Shown: positions 8,133 through 17,868, counted from the stretch's first letter. The stretch: 64,000 bases of DNA from Bacillus glycinifermentans (GCF_001042475.2 NZ_LECW02000022.1:1-64000); one strand, 5' to 3'. A program made the numbers and translations. The notes: a model not told the origin generated them from the sequence alone.

Positions 8133-8277
8133 GCTGTTGTTCGTTACATTGTCGCTGGCTGCTGTGCTGACTTCTGCAGGCTTTTTGGGAGAAGGACATT
8201 CCGCCCGGCTGTATGCTGACAAAATGATTACGAATTATGGCGGACCGTCCGCTGCATCTGTCGTTCAGAAAGCATGA
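8122..8277 (+). CDS. Phr signalling peptide precursor
   Basis: 51 aa. ATG at 8122 has AGAGGAG upstream, located inside the rap gene; the two genes overlap by 11 bases in different frames, the usual rap-phr arrangement. A Lys start and hydrophobic segment (about residues 2-18) form a secretion signal; the exported tail carries SARLYADKMITNYGG near residues 28-42. DKMIT (or ADKMIT) resembles PhrG EKMIG and is my best guess for the mature peptide, although it is followed by about 15 more residues that would need trimming. Confidence 0.82.
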   Translation: MKAKLLFVTLSLAAVLTSAGFLGEGHSARLYADKMITNYGGPSAASVVQKA

Positions 8278-8514
8278 CCCGCTGAAAAGCACGATACTTT
8301 TCATAACGGGCATGTCAGGCGTGTTTTTTTATGCTGCTCGGCAGTTTGAAGCTCTCATCACCTGAGTGTCGGCAGAAACGGATCGCTTACGCGTCCTTTT
8401 TCCTCGGAGCGGTCAACCTTTGATTACGCGTTCTTATGGTGATCCCGTAGAACAGGAAACATTTCCGGCGGCGACATCTGGACCCTTTCCTCAAATGCTG
8501 CCGCCCGTTTTTTG

Positions 8515-8700
8515 TCAGCTGTGAAAGACGATCATTTTACCGGACGAATGGACTACGCGGTGCGTATGATCCAAAAACCGCTTTTTCTTCAGCAGATCTT
8601 TTCCTTTTTGTTTTGCTTCCTCTTCATTTTCCGCTTCAAAACGTTCGTTCAAAAGCGTTTCCCCGGTAGTCGCAAATACGGTTACATAATAGACTTCCAT
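8515..8700 (-). CDS. YhzD-like small protein
   Basis: 61 aa with a clear AAAGGAG ribosome-binding site ahead of ATG 8700. It starts MEVYYVTVFATTGETLLNER, is rich in charged residues, and ends with a hydrophobic beta-like GKMIVFHS. Size and sequence suggest the YhzD family of small Bacillus proteins, which I recall near yhaQ in B. subtilis; function is unknown. The family name is from memory. Confidence 0.6.
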   Translation of the reverse strand: MEVYYVTVFATTGETLLNERFEAENEEEAKQKGKDLLKKKRFLDHTHRVVHSSGKMIVFHS

Positions 8701-8819
8701 ACTGTTTCTCCTTTCGTAAAATTTGTTTGCTTTTCTTAAATTTATATAAAAATCAAAAAAATCCTTTTTAAAGTGATATGACTAACGTATGATTGTAAGT
8801 TGGAAGGAGGAGTTTTTAT

Positions 8820-9716
8820 ATGCTTAAAATCGATCATGTGACAAAAAGGTTCGGCTCGTTTACAGCTGTTGACGATCTGACGCTTGACATCCCGGAAAAG
8901 CAAATGTTCGGACTGCTCGGCTCAAACGGCGCAGGCAAAACGACGACGTTCCGGATGATATTGGGGCTATTGAATGCGTCGGAGGGCGCCGTAACCTGGA
9001 AAGGAAAACCGATTACATACGGCGTCAGCAACGGAATCGGCTATTTGCCTGAAGAACGCGGACTGTATCCGAAGCTGAAAGTAAAAGATCAGCTCGTGTA
9101 TCTCGGCCGTCTCAAAGGTATGACAAAGCAGAAGGCGCTCAAGGAAATGGAGAAATGGCTCGAGCGGTTCCACATTACAGAATATGCGGATAAACGGGTT
9201 GAAGAGCTTTCAAAAGGAAACCAGCAAAAAATCCAGTTTATTACGGCCGTGCTGCACAAGCCTGAACTGTTGATTCTTGATGAGCCGTTCAGCGGGCTGG
9301 ATCCCGTCAATGTGGAGCTCTTGAAGGATGCCGTCATTTCCTTGAAAAACGGCGGTACATCGATTGTGTTTTCGAGCCACAGAATGGAGCATGTCGAAGA
9401 GCTTTGCGAGCACGTCTGCATTTTGCAGCGCGGCAAACCGGTTGTTCAAGGAAAACTGAAAGAAATTAAGCGTTCCTTCGGCAAAAAGAACGTCACGATT
9501 CATTCGGACGATGATTTGAGCTTTTTGAAGGAAGCGGACGGGATTGCGAAATGGAGGGAGACTTCTGAAGGCGTGAGGCTCCAGGTCGAGAATGAGGAAG
9601 TTTCCCAGCATCTGTTTACAATGCTCCAAGGGCGCGGGTTTATCAGGAAATTTGAACTTGAAGAACCTTCTTTGCATGATATTTTCGTAGAAAAGGTTGG
9701 TGCCCGATATGAATAA
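8820..9716 (+). CDS. yhaQ: ABC transporter ATP-binding protein YhaQ
   Basis: 298 aa. Walker A GSNGAGKTT (near residues 34-42), signature LSKGNQQKIQF (a variant of LSGGQ), Walker B LLILDEPFSGLDP and the switch His in FSSHRMEHVEE. The C-terminal 80 residues form the extension typical of NatA-like exporters. Partner of YhaP, whose start overlaps its end by 8 bases. The pair belongs to the NatAB group, for which Na+ or drug efflux is inferred; the true substrate is unknown. Confidence 0.92.
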   Translation: MLKIDHVTKRFGSFTAVDDLTLDIPEKQMFGLLGSNGAGKTTTFRMILGLLNASEGAVTWKGKPITYGVSNGIGYLPEERGLYPKLKVKDQLVYLGRLKGMTKQKALKEMEKWLERFHITEYADKRVEELSKGNQQKIQFITAVLHKPELLILDEPFSGLDPVNVELLKDAVISLKNGGTSIVFSSHRMEHVEELCEHVCILQRGKPVVQGKLKEIKRSFGKKNVTIHSDDDLSFLKEADGIAKWRETSEGVRLQVENEEVSQHLFTMLQGRGFIRKFELEEPSLHDIFVEKVGARYE

Positions 9717-10977
9717 GTTTTGGATTGTACTGTTTCATACATATACAAGCAAGCTGAAAACGAAATCGTTTATCATTTCGACTGCGATTACGCTTGCGCT
9801 TGTCCTGGTTGTCACCAACTTGGGCAATATTATTTCCATGTTTGACAAAGACGGCGGCGAACCGGATAAAATTGCCGTCATTGATCAATCGAATCAGCTG
9901 TATGAGACGTTTTCCCAGCAGCTTAAAATGGCTGACAAAGACGATGAGCTTGAGCTTGTAAAAGCGGATAAGCCGGAAAAAGAGCTGGAAAAAGACGTCA
10001 GAGACGATGAGCTTTCCGGCATCTTGATTTTGTCAAAAGATCGAAAAGGCGAACTGACGGGAACGTACAAAGCGCTCGATATCGCTGATTCATCTGCCGT
10101 TTCCACAATGGAACAGGCGCTCTCCCAAACGAAGATCGCCGTCGGCACGGCTGAGCTGAATGTACCGTCTGACAAGCTGAATAAGCTGTTCACACCGGTT
10201 AAAGTAAAAAGCGTCGCCTTGAAAGAAGGGGCTAAAACGGAAGAAGAGCTTCAAAAGGCGTCAGGCCTTGTCTACATCGTGCTGTTCGTCATTTATATGT
10301 CCGTGGTGATGTACGCTTCAATGATTGCGACTGAAGTGGCGACGGAAAAATCGTCCCGCGTCATGGAAATCTTAATTTCAAGCGTACCGCCCGTCCAGCA
10401 GATGTTTGCCAAACTGTTCGGCATCGCTTTGCTTGGACTTACACAGCTTGCCGCTTTGTTTCTTGCGGGGTATCTTTCCCTCACGGGGAACCGGGAGGCA
10501 GGCGGAGCGTCTGAGTTGATTAAAGGCTTTTTGGACATGTCAGGCGTTCCTGTGTCAACGCTTGTGTACGGCGTGATTTTCCTGGGGCTCGGCTATTTCC
10601 TGTATGCGACGCTTGCAGCGTTTCTCGGAAGTGTCGTCAGCCGGATCGAAGATGTTCAGCAGACGATTTCACCGATGATCCTGCTTGTTGTCGCCGGGTT
10701 TATGATCGCGATGTTCGGATTAAATGCACCTGATTCAACGTTTATTACGGTGACTTCATTCATTCCATTCTTTGCGCCGATGATCATGTTCCTTAGAGTC
10801 GGAATGCTCGATATTCCGTTTTGGGAAGCGGCGTTGGGCATCGGGATCACCGCCGCAACGATCGTCATTCTCGCTATTATCGGGGCGAGGGTCTATAAAG
10901 GCGGAGTATTGATGTACGGAAGCGGAGGCGGACTGAAAAATATCAAGCAGGCGCTTCGGTTGTCAAAAGACGAATAA
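9709..10977 (+). CDS. yhaP: ABC transporter permease YhaP (NatB-like)
   Basis: 422 aa from ATG 9709; an in-frame TTG 12 bases earlier (9697) is less likely because B. subtilis YhaP begins MNKFWI. Architecture: one N-terminal membrane helix, a large extracytoplasmic loop (about residues 45-175), then five to six helices. The ABC2-type segment TEVATEKSSRVMEILISS is conserved. Forms an exporter with YhaQ. A terminator lies directly downstream. Confidence 0.92.
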   Translation: MNKFWIVLFHTYTSKLKTKSFIISTAITLALVLVVTNLGNIISMFDKDGGEPDKIAVIDQSNQLYETFSQQLKMADKDDELELVKADKPEKELEKDVRDDELSGILILSKDRKGELTGTYKALDIADSSAVSTMEQALSQTKIAVGTAELNVPSDKLNKLFTPVKVKSVALKEGAKTEEELQKASGLVYIVLFVIYMSVVMYASMIATEVATEKSSRVMEILISSVPPVQQMFAKLFGIALLGLTQLAALFLAGYLSLTGNREAGGASELIKGFLDMSGVPVSTLVYGVIFLGLGYFLYATLAAFLGSVVSRIEDVQQTISPMILLVVAGFMIAMFGLNAPDSTFITVTSFIPFFAPMIMFLRVGMLDIPFWEAALGIGITAATIVILAIIGARVYKGGVLMYGSGGGLKNIKQALRLSKDE

Positions 10978-10989
10978 TGAGAATAAGAG

Positions 10990-11019
10990 AAAAGCAGCTT
11001 TCAAGAAAAGCTGCTTTTT
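10990..11019 (+). terminator. Terminator after yhaQP
   Basis: AAAGCAGCTTT pairs with AAAAGCTGCTTT around a short loop, followed by TTTTTC. Confidence 0.75.
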
Positions 11020-11099
11020 CGAGGTGAACAGTAGAACGTGCATTCGCCTGAAAGCCGTGATAGAATGGGGGCAGAAACGTTTTAAAAAGGAGCAAAAGA

Positions 11100-12326
11100 T
11101 TGACAAATCTCACGTTCATTCATGCGGCCGACCTGCATCTGGACAGCCCGTTTCGCGGCATCAGCGGGCTTCCGGAGCCGGTTTACAGGCGGATTAGAAA
11201 CAGCACATTTGAAAGCGCCGCGAATATGTTTAAGCTCGCCGTCAGCGAACAGGCTGATTTCGTGCTGCTTGCCGGTGATCTCTTCGATGAAGCAAACCGC
11301 AGCTTAAAAGCTCAGCTCTTTTTGCGCAAACAGTTTTTAAAGCTTGAGGAAAGCGGCATCCAGGTCTACGTGATCTTCGGAAACCACGATCACATGGGCG
11401 GCGAATGGACGCCGATCGAATGGCCGGACAACGTTCACGTGTTTTCATCGGCCCATATTGAAGAAAAATCGTTTTATAAAAACGGCCGGCTTGCCGCAAC
11501 CATCTATGGCTACAGCTACCCGGAGCGCTCTGTATTTGCGAACAAGGCCGCCGAAATGAAAAGATCGACCGGCGCCCCTTTCCATATCGGCATGATCCAC
11601 GGCACGCTTTCCGGAGAGAGCGGTCATGATCCGTACTGCCCTTTTTCGCTTCAGGATTTAAAAAACGGGCAGATGGACTATTGGGCGCTCGGCCACATAC
11701 ATAAACGGAAGGTCGTTTCCGCCGAACATCCGGCGGTGATTTATCCGGGAAACACGCAATCCCGCCATATGAAGGAAACAGGCGAGAAAGGGTGCTATCT
11801 CGTCAGGGCGGACGAGAGCGGGGTGTCTTTTGAATTTAAAGCGACGTCAGACGTCCTCTGGGAAGCACTTCCCATCGACGTGTCAGAAACGCGGCATTTG
11901 ACGGATTTGATCAGCAGCATGGAGGATGCCCTCCAGCCTTTCAGAAGCAAGGGGGCGGCAGTCTGCATCAAAGCGGTGCTGACTGGAGAAGCACCGCCTT
12001 ATTTGGCGGAAAGACCGGCCGGCATCATCGATGAGCTGCTTGACGTCTTTCGCGGCGAGGAGAAAGACGGGGAGTCGTTCATCTGGCTTGCCGCTGTTGA
12101 AGACCGCACCGTGGGGAGTGTGAACGCGATCGAAAGCGATGCGTTTTTTCAGGAGCTCACCCGCGAGATCGACGATTTTCAAGACTTCGGACAGGTTCTT
12201 GGCGATTTGGAGCGGCACCCCGTTTTTAGAAGGTACGGAGCGAGGTTTTATGAAGAGGATCTCTGCGGAATTCGCGAAGAAGCGAAAAAAGTGCTGCTCG
12301 ATGAACTAAAGAGCATGAAAAGATAA
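11100..12326 (+). CDS. yhaO: DNA repair exonuclease YhaO (SbcD/Mre11-like)
   Basis: 408 aa from TTG 11100 behind AAAGGAGC. The calcineurin-like metallophosphoesterase motifs appear in order: HAADLHLDSPF (start), LAGDLFDEAN, FGNHDHMGG, GMIHGT and ALGHIHKRK, which supply the two-metal site. Pairs with YhaN, 13 bases downstream, as an SbcD-SbcC-like nuclease-ATPase complex; by analogy it acts on DNA ends or hairpins. Probably cotranscribed with yhaN and yhaM. Confidence 0.92.
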   Translation: MTNLTFIHAADLHLDSPFRGISGLPEPVYRRIRNSTFESAANMFKLAVSEQADFVLLAGDLFDEANRSLKAQLFLRKQFLKLEESGIQVYVIFGNHDHMGGEWTPIEWPDNVHVFSSAHIEEKSFYKNGRLAATIYGYSYPERSVFANKAAEMKRSTGAPFHIGMIHGTLSGESGHDPYCPFSLQDLKNGQMDYWALGHIHKRKVVSAEHPAVIYPGNTQSRHMKETGEKGCYLVRADESGVSFEFKATSDVLWEALPIDVSETRHLTDLISSMEDALQPFRSKGAAVCIKAVLTGEAPPYLAERPAGIIDELLDVFRGEEKDGESFIWLAAVEDRTVGSVNAIESDAFFQELTREIDDFQDFGQVLGDLERHPVFRRYGARFYEEDLCGIREEAKKVLLDELKSMKR

Positions 12327-12339
12327 GGGAGGATACGGG

Positions 12340-15291
12340 GTGAATATTCATACGCTGCATATATACGGATACGGCAAATTTACCAATCAGACATTTCGCC
12401 TCCCGTCTACTAACCTTCACTTAATCTACGGGCTGAATGAATCCGGAAAAACGACGATTATGTCTTTTATTGAAAGCATGCTGTTCGGCTTTCCGAAAAC
12501 AAAGCGGTATGAACCGAAAGCAGGCGGCGTGTACGGAGGAATGCTTGAAGCGGTGCATCCGGCCTTCGGCAATATCCGTATCGAACGGACGGCTGGAAAG
12601 CCTGACCGGGTCAACGTGTTTTTGGAAGACGGCAGCATCCGTTCTGAGGATTTTTTAAAGAAGCTTTTATCGAACATGGACAGGCAGCTGTATAAGGCGA
12701 TCTACTCATTCGATGTGTTCGGGCTTCAGGAAATTCATAAATTCAACCGCGACAAAATCGGCCGCTTTTTGCTTTTTTCAAGTTTATTCGGCTCGGACGC
12801 GATTGCAAACATGGATGCAAGCCTTACGAAAGCGCAGGAAGAGCTGTTTAAGCCGAATGGACGGAAGCCTGAGCTCAACCGGGAGCTCGATCATTTAAAG
12901 CGGCTTTCAGAGGAACTGAAAAAAGCGAAGGCGCGTGAAGACGAGTATCACTTCATCCTGGACGGAAAAAGGACGGCTGAAGCGGCGATCAAGGAAAACG
13001 AGCAGTTGCTGGAAGATGTTGTGCGGAACATCGCCATATGCGAGCAGGCGATCGAGATTCATCCGCTTGCAAAGGAAGAACGCCGGCTGAAAGGGCAGCT
13101 TCAAGCAGCCGGCGAAGGGGAAGACCGCTTTCCCGAGTCGGGCCTTTTCGAGCTTGAAAAGTATGAATCCCACCTGCATCCAAAAGAGGCCCAGCTGAAG
13201 GCGCTGGAAGAAAAGAAACGCGACTTGGAAAAGCAGTCGTCCGCCCTTCTCCCTTTACAGGCCTATGTCCGGCACGAGGGGCAAATCGAAGAGATTCTGT
13301 CAGAATATCCGGTTTACCAATCTTACAAGGAAAACATCACGGCGCTGACAGAACAGCTCAAGCAGGCTGACGAACGGGTGAAGGCAGGAGCGGCGCGCCT
13401 TTCAATCGAAGACGAGTCACAAATCCTCATCATCGACACAACGTACGATTATGAGTGGAAGCTGCAGGAGGCGATCCGCGCTTACCTTCAATTGCGCGAA
13501 CAGAAACGGGTTCTTGACGAGCGCTTTGAACAGGCGAGGGCCGATCTTGAGGATGCCGAGCAGGCATATGCAGAACTCTCGGAAGAAGTGATGCCTGACG
13601 ATGTCCGCAAGCAAAAAGAAAAAAACGTCAGCCGTTTGGAAGCTGCGGGAGGAAAGGCGGAGAAGCGGGAGGATCTCCTCAGACAGCTTTCTCTTCTTAA
13701 GAAGGAAGAAAAAGAGCGGGAGAAGAGAAGGAAAACGGCAGCAGCCTCGGCCGTTTTCACAGCCTTTGCCGCTTGTCTGGCAGCGCTGTTTTTTCAGCAG
13801 TGGCTCCTTGGCGGTTTTATCGTTTTAGCTGCGGTTCTGTACCTCTTCTCTTTGAAAAAGGCCGCGCCTTCTTCAGCGGCAGCATTCATCCGCGAGCAGC
13901 TTGAAGGACTCGAAGGAGACGCTTCGGATCATGCTCCGGAGCTGACATCCTTGAGAGAAGAGCTGTGGCGGGACGATCAAAACAGGCGCTTTCTCATCGC
14001 AAAACAGGCAGAGCTGAGGCAGAAGGAAGCGGACTACGAGCGGGCGATTCAACAATTTGAAGAATGGGAGAAGGAGATGTTCCCTTATCAGGAACAAACC
14101 GACCGCTTTTTAAAAGAGCTTAATTTATCGATAGACCCGTCGTTTTTGTCTGATGCGTATGCCTTAATCAAGGAGCTCAAAGAAGAAATCGCGAAAAAGC
14201 GGGAAATGGAAAGGGAGCTGGCCCGCCTTGAGAAAAAGAGGGCATCGTTTGAAAAACGGCTCAACAATCTTGCCTCATCGCTCGGCCATTCCGAAGGAAG
14301 CGTGCAGGAATCGATTTTCAGGCTGAAACACGAGCTCGATTTGCAAAAAGAAAAGCTGCGCCAAAAGCAGGAAGCCGATTTGTCGCTTCAGCATACGCTT
14401 GAGCAGATGAAAGAATTGGCAGGGGAAGCGGAATACTTCAAATCGCGGATCGCCGAGTTGTTTCAAAAGGCCGGGGCAAACGATAGGGACTCATTTTTAG
14501 AGCTTGCCAAACAGGATCGGGAAAAAAAGGAATTAAAAGCAAAGCTCGCATCGATCGAGGCGGAGCTGGGCAAAAAGGACGAGAACGTTGTCCGGCTTGC
14601 CTCCGGCCATACGCTCGCAGATCTGGAAAATCAGCTGGCAGGGGCGAAAGAAACAAAAGCCCTGACAGAACAACGGCTCAAAGAAGAGAGAGAAAAAGCG
14701 GCGCTGCTTCTTGCAGAGCAGCGGAGGCTGGAAGAATCGGGGACCGTTTCCGAACTGACGCACGAGGTGGAACTGCAAAAAGAGCGGGTCGCCGTACTCG
14801 CCAAAAAGTGGGCTTCAATCAAGCTCGTCAGGCAGGCCGTCAAAAACAGGATGGATGATCATAAAAAGATCCGTCTTCCGAAGCTTCTGCAAACGGCCGA
14901 GGCCTTTCTGAAGCCGTTAACAGGCGAACGTTATGAAAAAATTTATTTTTCCGAAAATCCTGATTCGATGATGGTGATGAGAACGGACGGAGCCGTGTTT
15001 CACGCGCACGAACTGTCACAGGCGACCTGTGAACAGCTCTATTTAGCGATACGATTCGCTCTCGCTTTGTCCCATCAAAATGACATCAATCTTCCGTTTC
15101 AGCTTGATGACAGTTTTGTCCATTTTGATCACGACAGGCTCAAGAAGGTGATTGACATGTTAAAGCAGCTTTCGGGAAAAGAACAGCAAATATTCTATTT
15201 TACGTGCCATGAGCATGTGAAGGCTGCATTTCGGGAAGAGGAAGTCATGATGCTTTCTTCCTTGGCGGAAAAGGAAGCAACTAGCAATTAA
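12340..15291 (+). CDS. yhaN: SMC/Rad50-like ATPase YhaN (SbcE)
   Basis: 983 aa from GTG 12340 with AGGGAGG upstream. Walker A GLNESGKTT at residues 31-39; a very long Glu/Lys-rich coiled coil; a C-terminal ABC segment ending with LPFQLDDSFVHFDHDR (Walker B and D-loop). Unusual for a Rad50-like protein, a hydrophobic hairpin of about 40 residues (near 465-507) interrupts the coiled coil, implying membrane association; I believe this is shared with B. subtilis YhaN. Partner of YhaO. Confidence 0.9.
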   Translation: MNIHTLHIYGYGKFTNQTFRLPSTNLHLIYGLNESGKTTIMSFIESMLFGFPKTKRYEPKAGGVYGGMLEAVHPAFGNIRIERTAGKPDRVNVFLEDGSIRSEDFLKKLLSNMDRQLYKAIYSFDVFGLQEIHKFNRDKIGRFLLFSSLFGSDAIANMDASLTKAQEELFKPNGRKPELNRELDHLKRLSEELKKAKAREDEYHFILDGKRTAEAAIKENEQLLEDVVRNIAICEQAIEIHPLAKEERRLKGQLQAAGEGEDRFPESGLFELEKYESHLHPKEAQLKALEEKKRDLEKQSSALLPLQAYVRHEGQIEEILSEYPVYQSYKENITALTEQLKQADERVKAGAARLSIEDESQILIIDTTYDYEWKLQEAIRAYLQLREQKRVLDERFEQARADLEDAEQAYAELSEEVMPDDVRKQKEKNVSRLEAAGGKAEKREDLLRQLSLLKKEEKEREKRRKTAAASAVFTAFAACLAALFFQQWLLGGFIVLAAVLYLFSLKKAAPSSAAAFIREQLEGLEGDASDHAPELTSLREELWRDDQNRRFLIAKQAELRQKEADYERAIQQFEEWEKEMFPYQEQTDRFLKELNLSIDPSFLSDAYALIKELKEEIAKKREMERELARLEKKRASFEKRLNNLASSLGHSEGSVQESIFRLKHELDLQKEKLRQKQEADLSLQHTLEQMKELAGEAEYFKSRIAELFQKAGANDRDSFLELAKQDREKKELKAKLASIEAELGKKDENVVRLASGHTLADLENQLAGAKETKALTEQRLKEEREKAALLLAEQRRLEESGTVSELTHEVELQKERVAVLAKKWASIKLVRQAVKNRMDDHKKIRLPKLLQTAEAFLKPLTGERYEKIYFSENPDSMMVMRTDGAVFHAHELSQATCEQLYLAIRFALALSHQNDINLPFQLDDSFVHFDHDRLKKVIDMLKQLSGKEQQIFYFTCHEHVKAAFREEEVMMLSSLAEKEATSN

Positions 15292-15340
15292 GGGATTATG
15301 CTATAATAATTTTATGTAGGAAAACGGAGGGAGCTTTAGA

Positions 15341-16285
15341 ATGGCAAAAGGTATCATGCTGCACGAGGTTGGCGAGCAGGTTGACTGTTATTTGCTCATC
15401 AAGTCGTCAACAAAAGGAATCGCAAGCAACGGAAAACCGTTTTTAACACTGATGCTGCAGGATCAGTCAGGCGATATCGAAGCTAAGCTTTGGGACGCCA
15501 AGCAACATGACGAAACGATCTATGGACCGCAGACGATCGTTAAAGTGGTCGGCGACATTCATCATTACCGCGGGCGCAACCAGCTCAAGCTGAGAAATAT
15601 CAGACCTGCGGCTGAGCACGAAAATGTGAAGATCGATGATTTTTTGGAAACCGCGCCGATTCCGAAAAATGAAATGATGGAGACGATCACTCAATATATT
15701 TTTGAAATGAAAAATCCGAATATCCAGCGGATCACGAGACACCTTGTCAAAAAATACGGAAAGGAATTCATCGATTTTCCGGCGGCGACGAAAAATCACC
15801 ATGAGTTTGTGTCTGGACTGGCTTATCATGTCGTGTCAATGCTCAATCTCGCCAAAGCGGTCGCCGATTTATATCCGACTCTTGACCGCGATCTCCTGTA
15901 TGCAGGCGTCATCCTGCACGATCTTGGGAAGGTAAAAGAACTATCAGGCCCGGTGTCAACGACATATACGGTTGAAGGGAATCTGCTCGGCCACATTTCG
16001 ATCATGGTGACCGAAATTTCAAAGGCTGCAGAAGAGCTGCAAATCGATTCTGAAGAGATTCTCATTCTTCAGCATTTGATTTTGAGCCACCACGGCAAAC
16101 CGGAATGGGGGAGCCCGAAGCCGCCGATGGTCAAAGAAGCGGAAATTCTCCACTACATCGACAATCTCGATGCGAAGATCAATATGATGGACAGAGCGCT
16201 TGAGAGGGTCAAGCCGGGAGAGTACACAGAACGCGTCTTTGCCTTGGATAATCGTTCCTTTTACAAGCCCGTTTTTCATAAATAA
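15341..16285 (+). CDS. yhaM: 3'-to-5' exoribonuclease YhaM
   Basis: 314 aa. An N-terminal OB fold (about residues 15-95) binds nucleic acid; an HD-type metal domain follows with [20 protein letters not shown] and [13 protein letters not shown] supplying the ligands. B. subtilis YhaM is a Mn2+-dependent exonuclease degrading RNA and single-stranded DNA (known). GGAGGGAG precedes ATG 15341. It follows yhaN by 49 bases, with a small promoter-like stretch (CTATAATAATTTTATG) in the gap. Confidence 0.93.
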   Translation: MAKGIMLHEVGEQVDCYLLIKSSTKGIASNGKPFLTLMLQDQSGDIEAKLWDAKQHDETIYGPQTIVKVVGDIHHYRGRNQLKLRNIRPAAEHENVKIDDFLETAPIPKNEMMETITQYIFEMKNPNIQRITRHLVKKYGKEFIDFPAATKNHHEFVSGLAYHVVSMLNLAKAVADLYPTLDRDLLYAGVILHDLGKVKELSGPVSTTYTVEGNLLGHISIMVTEISKAAEELQIDSEEILILQHLILSHHGKPEWGSPKPPMVKEAEILHYIDNLDAKINMMDRALERVKPGEYTERVFALDNRSFYKPVFHK

Positions 16286-16354
16286 CGTCATAACTTGTCT
16301 CCCTTTTGCATACATTTCAGGTATATCATGCATCTTGAAAAAGGGGGATAAGCC

Positions 16355-16582
16355 GTGCTGTTATTTCCGTGGTGGGTCTACCTTTGTATCGTCGGCATTG
16401 TTTTCAGCGCCTATAAGCTGATGTCAACGGCAAAGGAAGAAGAAAAGATCGATCAGGCTTTTATAGAAAAGGAAGGCAGGGTTTACATCGAACGGATGGA
16501 GAAGGAAAGGGAAAGACGGATGAAGCAGTCTTCGAAAAAGCAAGAACAGCATGAAACGGGAAACAACCACTCGATCGCATAA
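16355..16582 (+). CDS. yhaL: Sporulation-associated small membrane protein YhaL
   Basis: 75 aa from GTG 16355 with AAGGGGG upstream. One N-terminal membrane helix (LLFPWWVYLCIVGIVFSAYK, about residues 2-21) followed by a highly charged, Glu/Lys/Arg-rich cytoplasmic tail. Matches YhaL of B. subtilis in size, position and N-terminus; YhaL is linked to sporulation, mechanism unknown. Convergent with prsA. Confidence 0.82.
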   Translation: MLLFPWWVYLCIVGIVFSAYKLMSTAKEEEKIDQAFIEKEGRVYIERMEKERERRMKQSSKKQEQHETGNNHSIA

Positions 16583-16624
16583 AAAAGCTGTCCGGCCCCG
16601 AAAAGGGGAGGACAGCTTTTTTTT
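16581..16624. terminator. Bidirectional terminator between yhaL and prsA
   Basis: AAAAAAGCTGTCC pairs with GGACAGCTTTTTT, with an inner CCCC/GGGG pairing, giving T-runs on both strands. Serves the convergent genes. Confidence 0.85.
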
Positions 16625-16627
16625 GAA

Positions 16628-17491
16628 TCAGCTGTTGCCGCTTGTAGTTGCCGCCTTGTTCTGTTCGACTTGTTTTTTCAGCTCTTTGTCTTTTACCTTC
16701 ATGTTGGCATCTTTGACAAGCTCGTTCATGACTGTCTGAAGCTGGGTCGTATCGCTTTCTTTTTGTTCCAGAAGCTCTTTTTTCAGCTCTTTTTTCATGT
16801 CATCGTATTTGCCGCGTTCTTCTGTTTTCTTAATGATGTGATAGCCGAATTGCGTTTTTACAAGTCCGCTGACTTCACCGGTTTTCAAAGCAAAAGCTGC
16901 TTTGGTGAACGTTTTGTCCATATTATCGTTTTTGCCGATCCAGCCGAGGTCGCCGCCTTTTTCAGCCGTTCCGTCAGCTGAGTATTCTTTGGCAAGGTCT
17001 TCAAATTTTTCGCCTTTTTTCAGCTTTTTCTCAACTTCTTCAGCCGTTTTCTTTTCTTTAACGACAATGTGGCTTACGTGGACTTTGCCTTTCAGGCCGT
17101 CATAATACTCTTTTACTTCTTTGTCTGTTACTTTTATGTTATCTTTTGCGGCTTTTTGCATAAGAAGTTCGTATTTGATCTGTTTTTTGACGTAGTCTTC
17201 GCCTTTTTGCTTAATGAGCGCCTCTATTTGGTCGCCCGCGGTTTTTTTATACTCATTCAGCTTTTTGTCGATTTCTTTGTCAGTAGCCTTGTACTTTTTA
17301 TCGAGTACTTTTTGCTGAACAAGCATGTTAAGTGCATCTGCCCCGGCATTTTCTTTTAATGTTTGATAAAGCTCTTCTTTCGTTACGTTTCCGGCCTTCG
17401 TTTCAGCGACAACTTGAGAGTCTCCGCTGCTGCACGCGCTTAAAGCAAGAACGCTTGTCGCCGTAATCGCCGCAATAGCAATCTTTTTCAT
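16628..17491 (-). CDS. prsA: Foldase lipoprotein PrsA
   Basis: 287 aa from ATG 17491 with AGGAG upstream. The lipoprotein signal ends in the lipobox LSAC, with C20 as the diacylglyceryl site; a parvulin-type PPIase domain occupies about residues 130-220 (HVSHIVVKEKKTAEE to FGYHIIKKTEERG). Extremely Lys-rich. PrsA is anchored outside the membrane and folds exported proteins, including subtilisin, encoded by aprE in this same window. Essential in B. subtilis. Confidence 0.96.
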   Translation of the reverse strand: MKKIAIAAITATSVLALSACSSGDSQVVAETKAGNVTKEELYQTLKENAGADALNMLVQQKVLDKKYKATDKEIDKKLNEYKKTAGDQIEALIKQKGEDYVKKQIKYELLMQKAAKDNIKVTDKEVKEYYDGLKGKVHVSHIVVKEKKTAEEVEKKLKKGEKFEDLAKEYSADGTAEKGGDLGWIGKNDNMDKTFTKAAFALKTGEVSGLVKTQFGYHIIKKTEERGKYDDMKKELKKELLEQKESDTTQLQTVMNELVKDANMKVKDKELKKQVEQNKAATTSGNS

Positions 17492-17654
17492 AAATGAAAA
17501 CACTCCTAATCATAACAGTTTAAACTTTCCTTTGAATTGTATCATATCATATTCTGACATGCTGTAAAAAGATTTTCAAGGGGAGGGCATCCGTCTAGTC
17601 AAATTTTCTTTGGGATCATACACATGTAGTGATCAAGAAAAGGAGGTCAATAAC

Positions 17655-17741
17655 ATGAGCGGAGGATACTCAAGCGGTTTTGCTTTATTGGTCGTGTTAT
17701 TTATTTTGCTAATCATCGTTGGTGCAGCTTACCTGTGCTAA
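17655..17741 (+). CDS. sscA: SscA (YhzE) 28-aa spore coat assembly peptide
   Basis: 28 aa, too short for ordinary gene calling. ATG 17655 has a perfect AAAAGGAGGT. The protein is a short Gly/Ser/Tyr head followed by one hydrophobic helix (FALLVVLFILLIIVGAAY) ending LC, the YjcZ/SscA family pattern. In B. subtilis sscA lies next to prsA, made late in sporulation and affecting coat assembly. Has its own terminator. Confidence 0.85.
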   Translation: MSGGYSSGFALLVVLFILLIIVGAAYLC

Positions 17742-17756
17742 AATCGTGGAAAATAG

Positions 17757-17796
17757 GAAAAGAACCGCTTTTTTTCAGGCGGTTCTTTTCTTTTGT
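17757..17796 (+). terminator. Terminator after sscA
   Basis: AAAAGAACCGC pairs with GCGGTTCTTTT, followed by CTTTTG. Confidence 0.7.
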
Positions 17797-17868
17797 GAGG
17801 AGAGCCTAATCGTTTCATGACATTCGTGCATACACTATCGTAACGACTGGGGCAGAGGAGGTGTCAAT

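Noticed and set aside
8278..8514. Possible membrane-protein remnant (MLLGSLKLSS... and SFFLGAVNL) after phr
   Set aside because: Only about 30 codons, no recognisable family and no conserved start; composition alone does not justify a pseudogene call. I see no other gene in this stretch.
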